Of a stretch of 12,307 bases of DNA, positions 7,137 through 12,307 are shown piece after piece (position 1 is the first letter of the stretch; the number at the start of each line of letters is the position of its first letter). The stretch spans positions 1 through 12,307 of the forward strand of contig JAKAAK010000070.1 of assembly GCA_021797025.1 (NCBI GenBank). Reading direction: 5' to 3'. Position numbers and translations under genes: made by a program. This stretch comes from Thermoplasmata archaeon. GTDB lineage: Archaea; Thermoplasmatota; Thermoplasmata; Thermoplasmatales; Thermoplasmataceae. The notes under the pieces are model-generated. The model ran no database searches and was not told the DNA's origin. It worked only from the letters and a program-made list of their open reading frames with translations.

Positions 7137-8543
7137 TCACTTTCCTGTATTTGTAAACTCTCCCTCACGGGATGTTTTTCCGAGGTCTTTACGTTTTGTT
7201 TCTGGCAGTAGCAGTATGGTAATTACCATTCCAATGAATGCAATAACTGCAAGGATTCCCATAAGAAAATGAATACCTGTAATAGATAATATGATTGTAT
7301 CGGCAAAGGTCCCTATGAATGCGCCTGTTTTTCCTCCGGCTGAGGATATACCTGTCCCCAGCCCTCTGGTTGATATGGGAAATACCTCCGGAGGATATAC
7401 AAATGTTGTCACATTCGGACCAAACATGATGAAAAAATAACTTATCCCGTAGATTAAAAGGAAATAGTCAAGGAATTTATACGTTGTAAGAAAACTTAAG
7501 AGTGATATTGTTGCAAATGAAATCGCCATCATGGCGAAACCGGTCACCTGAACAGGTTTCCTTCCTATTCTATCAATGGTAAATGAGGCAAGCCAGTATC
7601 CTGGAAAGGCAGCTATTCCGAATATCATAGCAGAGTACTCATTTGTAAGTATAATAGCGTGTATGCCTGTAACCGACGACGGAACTAAAAAGGCAAGTAT
7701 ACTGTTTGACATAATTGAATTCCCGTAGAAAGCCCAGTCCATTAAAAACCATGCGCCTGCAGTACCTATAAGTGTCAGAAGAAATTTTCTGTCCTTGAAA
7801 AGTATGTACCATGGAGCCTTTACTGTTTCTCCACGCTTTTCATCAGAGCTTATACCTGTAAAATCCTTCAAATTTTTGGCCGCCTGGGCATAGTCACCTC
7901 TTACATCTGCAGTATATCTGGGTGGCTCTGGCATTTTTCTTCTAAAATATATTACTATAATTGCTGGAAGTGCACCTATGGCAAGCAGCAGCCTCCATGT
8001 TATATAAGCTGATACAGCGTTGGAGAGAAATGCAATGGATATAAGCGGGCCGGCTATAAGTCCGAAACTCTGCATGGAAAATACCATGCCAACGAATCTT
8101 CCACGGTTCATGGTGTTAGAATATTCTGTCATGATCGTTGAACTTGTGGCATAATCACCGCCGATGCCTATTCCAAGAAGAAATCTCCAGAAAAGCAGTG
8201 CAAATATATTGTTAACTGGTGTCAGAAATGCACTTCCCAGGGCACCTACTATCAGGGCAATGAGTTCAAGTCCGTATATGGCCTTTCTGCCTGAGTAATC
8301 AAGAAGGCGCCCGAATACAATAGCACCGATGACTGCAGCCAGGAGTGCTGTTGATGTTATTAATCCCTCATAAAATACGCCTATTCTCTGCCACCCGGCC
8401 AATGGAAGTAAAAGTATTACAACGCCAATAATAAAAAGATCATAAGCATCTGTGAAAAAACCCAGACCTGATATAAATAAAACTTTATAATGGAATCTGG
8501 AAGATTTTGCCATGTCCATTGATTTGTCAATATCCGAACTCAT
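7137..8543 (-). CDS. Major facilitator transporter, phosphate:H+ symporter-like
   Basis: 468 aa integral membrane protein with about 12 hydrophobic segments, no signal peptide, and a long central cytoplasmic loop (about 200-250). Motifs resembling the fungal Pho84/PiPT phosphate symporters: GLGFFTDAYDLFIIG in TM1 (27-40), GRLLDYSGRK in loop 2-3, GIGIGGDYATSSTIMTEYS with Asp130 in TM4, AWFLMDWAFYGNS with Asp269 in TM7 (the phosphate-contacting Asp position in that family), DRIGRKP in loop 8-9, and FGPNVTTFVYPPEVFP...GISSAGGKTGAFIG with Lys405. Phosphate uptake driven by the steep proton gradient of an acidophile is the likely role. The family also contains carboxylate and aromatic-acid carriers, so the substrate is an inference. 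AGAGGAT sits just before the ATG as a ribosome site. It is divergent from the small + strand gene. Confidence 0.85.
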   Translation of the reverse strand: MSSDIDKSMDMAKSSRFHYKVLFISGLGFFTDAYDLFIIGVVILLLPLAGWQRIGVFYEGLITSTALLAAVIGAIVFGRLLDYSGRKAIYGLELIALIVGALGSAFLTPVNNIFALLFWRFLLGIGIGGDYATSSTIMTEYSNTMNRGRFVGMVFSMQSFGLIAGPLISIAFLSNAVSAYITWRLLLAIGALPAIIVIYFRRKMPEPPRYTADVRGDYAQAAKNLKDFTGISSDEKRGETVKAPWYILFKDRKFLLTLIGTAGAWFLMDWAFYGNSIMSNSILAFLVPSSVTGIHAIILTNEYSAMIFGIAAFPGYWLASFTIDRIGRKPVQVTGFAMMAISFATISLLSFLTTYKFLDYFLLIYGISYFFIMFGPNVTTFVYPPEVFPISTRGLGTGISSAGGKTGAFIGTFADTIILSITGIHFLMGILAVIAFIGMVITILLLPETKRKDLGKTSREGEFTNTGK

Positions 8544-8573
8544 CGATCCTCTAATTTTGTCAGGCTTCTAAAT

Positions 8574-8581
8574 ATTATAAA
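8574..8581 (-). promoter_or_regulatory. TATA box candidate for the phosphate-type transporter
   Basis: On the - strand TTTATAAT is centred about 34 bases before the ATG at 8543. This gives a short leader that could just hold the GAGGAT site at 8546-8551. Other TATA-like elements lie further upstream in the CTATATAT repeats (8588-8614), so the true box is uncertain. Confidence 0.45.
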
Positions 8582-8587
8582 TATTAC

Positions 8588-8614
8588 CTATATATTCTAT
8601 ATATGCTATATAGA
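8588..8614. repeat. Tandem 9-bp repeat, three units of CTATATANN
   Basis: CTATATATT, CTATATATG and CTATATAGA follow each other without gaps in the divergent intergenic region. The 9-bp period is visible directly. The unit contains TATATA, so the array could offer several TBP sites or be a binding array for a regulator of either flanking gene. It may also be chance in AT-rich DNA. Confidence 0.55.
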
Positions 8615-8674
8615 ACAATTTTTCATCTTACTGGAAACATTAATATAATACAAATGGCATATTATTATTCAAAA

Positions 8675-8682
8675 TTAAATAA
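8675..8682 (+). promoter_or_regulatory. TATA box for the small protein-ABCE1 transcription unit
   Basis: TTAAATAA preceded by an A-run (AAAA at 8671-8674, BRE-like) lies centred about 30 bases before the ATG at 8709 and 54 before the GTG at 8733. Transcription would begin near 8704-8709, so the message is either leaderless from 8709 or has a ~25-base leader carrying the GGTGAT site to the GTG. Confidence 0.5.
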
Positions 8683-8708
8683 CCTTATTAATTCACATGT
8701 AATAAGGT
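8682..8708. repeat. Inverted repeat, 9-bp arms and 9-bp spacer, at the promoter
   Basis: ACCTTATTA (8682-8690) and TAATAAGGT (8700-8708) are perfect reverse complements separated by nine bases. The element begins at the end of the TATA box and finishes at the base before the ATG at 8709, covering the predicted transcription start. That is the position expected of a repressor operator. Little of it would be transcribed, so an RNA hairpin is less likely. Confidence 0.65.
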
Positions 8709-8722
8709 ATGTTTACTTTAAA

Positions 8723-8728
8723 GGTGAT
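8723..8728 (+). promoter_or_regulatory. GGTGAT ribosome-binding site favouring the GTG start at 8733
   Basis: GGTGAT is fully complementary to the expected 16S rRNA tail and lies four bases before GTG at 8733. The same motif, with spacers of 3-4 bases, precedes the E3 and E2 starts in this window. It lies inside the reading frame if translation began at ATG 8709. Confidence 0.6.
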
Positions 8729-8732
8729 TAAT

Positions 8733-9155
8733 GTGGCAACAAGTAACATGGAAATGGTAAAATTAAGAAACAGGACATATGTCAAAATCGATGAACTGTC
8801 AAGAGCAATAAGCAACGGATTGAGTCTCCAGAATAGGAAGATGGGTATTGAAGAATCAGAGTCTTCAGCGGAGCATATTATTAATTTCTTCGGATATAGT
8901 ACAAGGGTTATTGATAACATGCTTGAACCTGAGGATCGGGACGTTTTCTATACAATGGAAGACCTTGGAATACTCGAAACCGAGAGAGAGGAAACAACAC
9001 TTTTTGATGGAAGGGAATGGCGTATACATTACTGGATACTGAATGTTTTGAGGGTTCTGGAGCTGTCTGAAATGAATATCAGTACATCCGCAGTGCATGA
9101 TAGCCAGTTCGATATATATAGCGAAATACCGGATGAATACTGGAAATCAAACTAA
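8733..9155 (+). CDS. Conserved archaeal protein of unknown function (probably DUF6015-type)
   Basis: 140 aa from the GTG at 8733, or 148 aa if translation starts at the in-frame ATG at 8709. The protein is acidic and soluble, with no membrane segment or signal peptide. It has an N-terminal helical part (YVKIDELSRAI), then a well-conserved-looking core: AEHIINFFGYSTRVIDNMLEPEDRDVFYTMEDLGILETEREETTLFDGREWRIHYWILN. I recall this core (LEPEDRDxFY, ExEETTLxDGREWRIHYW) from small euryarchaeal proteins, probably those catalogued as DUF6015, but could not check. The helix-helix-then-beta-hairpin pattern (GILETER...WRIHYW) resembles a winged helix, so DNA or RNA binding is possible. It ends 17 bases before ABCE1 with no intervening promoter, so the two are probably co-transcribed. 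A promoter palindrome just upstream would suit autoregulation. No function is assigned. Confidence 0.85.
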   Translation: MATSNMEMVKLRNRTYVKIDELSRAISNGLSLQNRKMGIEESESSAEHIINFFGYSTRVIDNMLEPEDRDVFYTMEDLGILETEREETTLFDGREWRIHYWILNVLRVLELSEMNISTSAVHDSQFDIYSEIPDEYWKSN

Positions 9156-9172
9156 ATTTTTGAGAATATAAT

Positions 9173-10945
9173 ATGCATATAGCTATCTTAGACAGAGAAC
9201 GGTGCCATCCGAAAAAATGCAACCATGAGTGCAGGTACTACTGCCCGCCCGTTCGTAACGGGGCGAAGACAATTGAATTTCCAGGGCAGTCTGATGATTT
9301 TCCTGTAATTACAGAATCACTGTGTATCGGGTGCGGAATCTGCGTAAAACGATGCCCCTTTGATGCCATCAAGATAGTAAGCATACCTGACGAGCTGAAT
9401 AAAAATATAGTCCATCAGTACGGAATCGATTCATTCCGGCTTTATTCGTTGCCGGAACTTGGAACAGGAAGGGTTAATGCAATTCTCGGCCAGAATGCAC
9501 TGGGAAAGACTACAACAATGAATATACTTTCAGGTGTGCTTATACCGAATTTCGGGGGTATTGCAAGAAAAGATGATCAGGATTTCGTTATAGAGAAATT
9601 TTCTAAGAGTATAATGGGCCAGTATTTCCGGGATTTATACAGTGGAAAAAAGAAGGCGGTGCTGAAAAATCAGTATGTTGATCTTATCCCAAGGGTGGTC
9701 AAAGGCACTGTCCGTGAGATAATGAAAAATAATGATCATGGCAATATGGACATTATAATCGATGAACTTGCAATGTCCACCTCACTTGACAGAGATATAA
9801 AAGAACTGTCAGGTGGCGAATTGCAGAAGCTAGCAGTCGGCATGACACTGATGAAGGATGCAGATATTTACCTTTTTGATGAGGCATCATCATATCTTGA
9901 TATCCATGAACGACTGCGTATATCTGAAATAATACGTGAACTTTCAAAATCTAAGACTGTACTGGTTGTTGAACACGATCTTGCCATACTGGACAAAATG
10001 GCGGATCAGGTTAATCTTGTTTATGGAAGTCCAGGGGCATATGGTGTAATTACCAAGGAAAAATCCACAAATAAGGCAATTAATGAATTCCTCTCGGGTT
10101 ATATAAGAGAAGAAAACGTAAGGATACGACCAACATCCATAGATTTTACTGTTAAATCCAGCAAAAGGACAATGGTAACAACAAAAGTAACATCATGGAC
10201 CACCATGGAAAAAAATTATGGTAATTTTCATCTGAGTATCGGAGAGGGTTACATAAACAGGGAAGAAATAATCGGTGTTCTTGGCCAGAATGCACTGGGA
10301 AAAACAACCTTTGTTAAAATTCTTTCAGGCGTTGTCAAACCTGATTCCGGTTCTGTGGAAAATGAACTGAAAATAGCATATAAGCCTCAGTATATATCAA
10401 GTGATTATGATGGTACCGTTTACGAACTTCTTTCCAATGCATTAAAGGAAAAAATGGAGGACGTATTTATCAAGAATGAAATCCTTTCACCACTTAATAT
10501 AGAGGAACTATATGATAAAGGTATGGGCGATCTCTCCGGCGGGGAACTGCAGCGTACCTCTATAGCCCTGACACTGGCAACAGACGCAGACCTGTACCTC
10601 ATAGATGAGCCATCTGCACATCTTGACTCCTCATACAGGATGAGCGTTGCAAGAATAATAAGGAGGGTAATAGAGAACAATAAAAAAAGTGCCATCGTTG
10701 TAGATCATGACATTTACCTTATAGATCTAATTTCAGATGCGCTTATAGTTTTCAAGGGCAGTCAGGGTGTATACGGTAACTCTATTGGTCCCATGAACAT
10801 GCGGGAAGGTATGAATACATTTCTCAAGGAACTGGGAATTACATTCAGGCGTGATGAAATTACAAAAAGGCCCAGAATAAATAAATTGAACAGTGCACTG
10901 GATCGCCAGCAGAAGTCAGAAGGCGAATACTATTACATAAAATAA
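9173..10945 (+). CDS. ABCE1/Rli1 ribosome recycling ATPase
   Basis: 590 aa, full length for ABCE1. This cytosolic twin-ATPase splits ribosomes into subunits after termination, working with aRF1/Pelota, and stays on the small subunit for re-initiation. N-terminal ferredoxin-like domain: Cys11, 16, 20, 24 (CHPKKCNHECRYYC) and Cys51, 54, 57, 61 (CIGCGICVKRC), two [4Fe-4S] clusters. NBD1: Walker A GQNALGKTT (106-114), Q-loop Gln167, signature LSGGE (212-216), Walker B YLFDE (233-237), H-loop His268. NBD2: GQNALGKTT (371-379), Gln406, LSGGE (454-458), YLIDE (475-479), His512. Oddities: both Walker A loops have Ala where ABC proteins normally have the second Gly (GxxGxGK), and NBD1 has DEASSYLD where DEPSSYLD is usual. 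Absence of transmembrane segments and the Fe-S domain rule out a transporter. There is only weak ribosome-site sequence (GAGAA) before the ATG. Confidence 0.97.
   Translation: MHIAILDRERCHPKKCNHECRYYCPPVRNGAKTIEFPGQSDDFPVITESLCIGCGICVKRCPFDAIKIVSIPDELNKNIVHQYGIDSFRLYSLPELGTGRVNAILGQNALGKTTTMNILSGVLIPNFGGIARKDDQDFVIEKFSKSIMGQYFRDLYSGKKKAVLKNQYVDLIPRVVKGTVREIMKNNDHGNMDIIIDELAMSTSLDRDIKELSGGELQKLAVGMTLMKDADIYLFDEASSYLDIHERLRISEIIRELSKSKTVLVVEHDLAILDKMADQVNLVYGSPGAYGVITKEKSTNKAINEFLSGYIREENVRIRPTSIDFTVKSSKRTMVTTKVTSWTTMEKNYGNFHLSIGEGYINREEIIGVLGQNALGKTTFVKILSGVVKPDSGSVENELKIAYKPQYISSDYDGTVYELLSNALKEKMEDVFIKNEILSPLNIEELYDKGMGDLSGGELQRTSIALTLATDADLYLIDEPSAHLDSSYRMSVARIIRRVIENNKKSAIVVDHDIYLIDLISDALIVFKGSQGVYGNSIGPMNMREGMNTFLKELGITFRRDEITKRPRINKLNSALDRQQKSEGEYYYIK
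9488..9507 (+). repeat. 20-bp exact direct repeat, copy 1 (ABCE1 NBD1 Walker A)
   Basis: GGCCAGAATGCACTGGGAAA occurs here and again at 10283-10302, in frame, encoding GQNALGK in each ATPase half. Every codon, including third positions, is identical. Confidence 0.8.
10283..10302 (+). repeat. 20-bp exact direct repeat, copy 2 (ABCE1 NBD2 Walker A)
   Basis: Second copy of the sequence at 9488-9507, 795 bases downstream in the same gene. The identity stops at the codon wobble after the Lys (AAG in copy 1, AAA here). Confidence 0.8.
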
Positions 10946-10959
10946 TTCTTGACTACATT

Positions 10960-10979
10960 ATTATTTATTAATAAATAAT
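10960..10979. promoter_or_regulatory. Perfect 20-bp palindrome, candidate operator of the DHA2 efflux gene
   Basis: ATTATTTATTAATAAATAAT is its own reverse complement over all 20 bases. It starts 14 bases after the ABCE1 stop and ends 14 bases before the TATA box of the next gene. The length and position suit a dimeric regulator of the MarR, PadR or TetR kind. It is pure A/T, so chance is more likely than for a mixed sequence. It could also act in ABCE1 transcript ending. Confidence 0.5.
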
Positions 10980-10993
10980 TTCGTAAAATAACC

Positions 10994-11001
10994 TTTAAAT
11001 A
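10994..11001 (+). promoter_or_regulatory. TATA box and BRE of the DHA2 efflux gene
   Basis: TTTAAATA is centred about 25 bases before the ATG at 11022, with AAATAACC immediately upstream as a BRE-like element. There is no Shine-Dalgarno sequence before the ATG, so the transcript is probably leaderless. This fixes the start at 11022 rather than at the internal Met codons. Confidence 0.75.
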
Positions 11002-11021
11002 ATAAAAATTAATTAACTATC

Positions 11022-12307
11022 ATGGTTCAGGAGAAATGGGTGGCCTTATCAAACACGACTATGGGAGTATTGATGGCCACTATAAATATGAGTATTCTAA
11101 TTATAGCTCTGCCGGCAATATTTACCGGAATCAAATTAAATCCACTACAACCAAATTCATTCGTATACCTTCTATGGATATTGATGGGTTATATGATAGT
11201 AACCGCAGTACTCCTGGTTACAATAGGAAGATTATCTGACATGTTCGGGAGAGTCAGACTTTTTAATATGGGTTTTGCAGTATTTACAGTTGGGTCCATA
11301 TTACTATATCTTACACCAGGAACAGGTGATACCGGTGCACTGGAACTTATTATATTTAGAATTATACAGGCAGTGGGTGGCTCATTCATATTTGCCAACA
11401 GTTATGCAATTATTACTGATAATTTCAAGAAGGAAGAAAGGGGGTTTGCACTGGGAATAAATGCCATTGCGGCAACAGCAGGAATGAGCATTGGAATAGT
11501 TGTTGGTGGTATTCTTGCAACTATTAACTGGAGATATATATTCCTGGTCAGTGTTCCCGTAGGTATTGTAGGAACAGTATGGTCTTACCTTAAATTGAAA
11601 GAAACCTCACCGAGGAAGAAGCAGAGGCTTGACATTCCAGGCAATATTACATTCGCAGGTGGTTTAATTATATTACTGGTCGGGGTCACATACGGAATAG
11701 CCCCTTATAAGACAAGTGCAATGGGATGGGGTAATCCATGGGTGCAGGTTGCCCTTATTGTTGGTACTATACTGCTTATAGCATTTCCATTTGTTGAGAG
11801 AAAGGTAAGAGACCCTATGTTCAATCTGAGTTTATTCAAGATCAGGGGTTTCACAGCAGGTAGCTTTGCAGGAATGATATCAAGCATGGGCATGATGGGT
11901 TTCATGTTCATGATAATTATACTGTTTCAGGGCATATGGCTTCCCATACATGGATATCATTTTGCATCAGTACCATTCTGGGCGGGAATATATATGCTTC
12001 CCATGACAGTAGCCATGGGAATATTTGGACCACTTGCAGGAAGATATTCGGATACACATGGCCAGAGATGGCTTGCTTCAACAGGGCTTATAGTTTCGGG
12101 TGTGGCACTTCTCCTACTGGTACTACTTCCTGCAGACTTTATTTACATATTTATGGCTATATTACTATTCATGTTCGGAGCCGGAATGGGAATATTTACA
12201 GCACCGAATACAGCTGCTGTCATGTCATCTGTTCCTCCTGATGTCAGGGGTTCTGCCTCTGGAATGTTATCAACCCTGAGAAATGTGGGTACAACTGCAA
12301 GTATGGG
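11022..12307 (+). CDS. Major facilitator transporter, DHA2 (EmrB/QacA-like) drug:H+ antiporter, 3' end outside window
   Basis: 428 codons are visible, open to the right edge without a stop; the usual 14-TM family length is about 480-550. Hydrophobic segments alternate with short loops. Family marks: loop 2-3 motif [12 protein letters not shown] (69-79); an antiporter-like motif C region ([35 protein letters not shown]); [15 protein letters not shown], the DHA2 central loop; a repeated motif-A-like [15 protein letters not shown] in the second half; and [29 protein letters not shown] before the edge. TM1 reads [16 protein letters not shown], with Asn22 where EmrB-type proteins have Asp (LDxTIVNVALP). 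The start is ATG 11022, which the upstream TATA spacing supports. Likely role: proton-driven export of toxic organic compounds across the cell membrane; the substrate is unknown. A palindrome upstream suggests local regulation. Confidence 0.9.
   Translation, partial: MVQEKWVALSNTTMGVLMATINMSILIIALPAIFTGIKLNPLQPNSFVYLLWILMGYMIVTAVLLVTIGRLSDMFGRVRLFNMGFAVFTVGSILLYLTPGTGDTGALELIIFRIIQAVGGSFIFANSYAIITDNFKKEERGFALGINAIAATAGMSIGIVVGGILATINWRYIFLVSVPVGIVGTVWSYLKLKETSPRKKQRLDIPGNITFAGGLIILLVGVTYGIAPYKTSAMGWGNPWVQVALIVGTILLIAFPFVERKVRDPMFNLSLFKIRGFTAGSFAGMISSMGMMGFMFMIIILFQGIWLPIHGYHFASVPFWAGIYMLPMTVAMGIFGPLAGRYSDTHGQRWLASTGLIVSGVALLLLVLLPADFIYIFMAILLFMFGAGMGIFTAPNTAAVMSSVPPDVRGSASGMLSTLRNVGTTASM

Larger units (their letters stand above)
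8544..8708. other. Divergent intergenic control region
   Basis: 165 bases, strongly AT-rich, between the - strand phosphate-type transporter and the + strand small protein (189 bases if the GTG at 8733 is used). It holds TATA candidates on both strands, the CTATATANN tandem repeat and the 9-bp-arm inverted repeat. I see no open frame or RNA gene in it. Confidence 0.7.

Noticed and set aside
8865..9098. - strand open frames opposite the small protein
   Set aside because: They have no ribosome site, promoter or recognisable motif, and the + strand frame has a strongly patterned conserved core.
9173..10945. ABC transporter ATPase
   Set aside because: The N-terminal two-cluster ferredoxin-like domain, the twin NBDs and the lack of any permease gene identify ABCE1, not an importer or exporter.
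11036..11239. Short + strand open frame at the start of the efflux gene
   Set aside because: It is out of frame with the 428-codon MFS reading frame beginning at 11022, which has the promoter and all the motifs.
1..12307. CRISPR array, insertion sequence, tRNA or rRNA genes
   Set aside because: I saw no regularly spaced repeats of CRISPR size, no transposase motifs or terminal repeats, and no tRNA-like cloverleaf in the intergenic gaps, all of which are short.

Overview
The window looks like chromosomal DNA of an archaeon of the order Thermoplasmatales (a Ferroplasma, Acidiplasma, Cuniculiplasma or Picrophilus type, not Thermoplasma itself). The reasons are an ABCE1/Rli1 ribosome-recycling ATPase, which is absent from bacteria; TATA-box promoters about 25-27 bases upstream of start codons with no leader; GGTGAT-type Shine-Dalgarno sites inside operons; AT-rich DNA with many ATA, AGA and AGG codons; and a gene neighbourhood that, from memory, matches the Thermoplasma acidophilum Ta1434-Ta1438 region (cobalamin adenosyltransferase next to a 2-oxoacid dehydrogenase complex). 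The genus is inferred.

Layout. At the left edge is the C-terminal end of a + strand ATP:cob(I)alamin adenosyltransferase gene. It overlaps, tail to tail, a long - strand operon spanning about 85-6029. In transcription order that operon is lipA (lipoyl synthase), E1-alpha, E1-beta, E2 and E3 of a branched-chain-type 2-oxoacid dehydrogenase complex, then lipB (octanoyltransferase). Every junction overlaps, abuts or is within 13 bases, and one clear TATA box precedes lipA. The operon therefore encodes both a complex and the enzymes that build its cofactor: LipB places octanoate on the E2 lipoyl lysine, LipA inserts two sulfurs, E1 and E2 decarboxylate and transfer the acyl group to CoA, and E3 reoxidises the lipoyl arm.

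Upstream of it, also on the - strand, are a dihydropteroate synthase (folP, with an unusual N-terminal extension) and a major facilitator transporter of the phosphate:H+ symporter type. A 165-189-base divergent intergenic region follows (the length depends on the start chosen for the next gene). It holds back-to-back promoters, a 9-bp tandem repeat and a 9-bp-arm inverted repeat.

To the right, on the + strand, is a small conserved archaeal protein, then ABCE1 17 bases later, probably co-transcribed. A short AT-rich gap with a perfect 20-bp palindrome and a canonical TATA box leads into a DHA2-type drug-efflux transporter that runs off the right edge.

Most of the window is ordinary core metabolism and translation. 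The best leads are the lipoylation genes bracketing the dehydrogenase complex in an organism not expected to have acyl carrier protein, the two regulatory palindromes, the shared atypical Walker A sequence in both ABCE1 halves, and the small protein upstream of ABCE1. I saw no CRISPR array, insertion sequence, tRNA, rRNA or clearly novel multi-gene defence or biosynthetic system.
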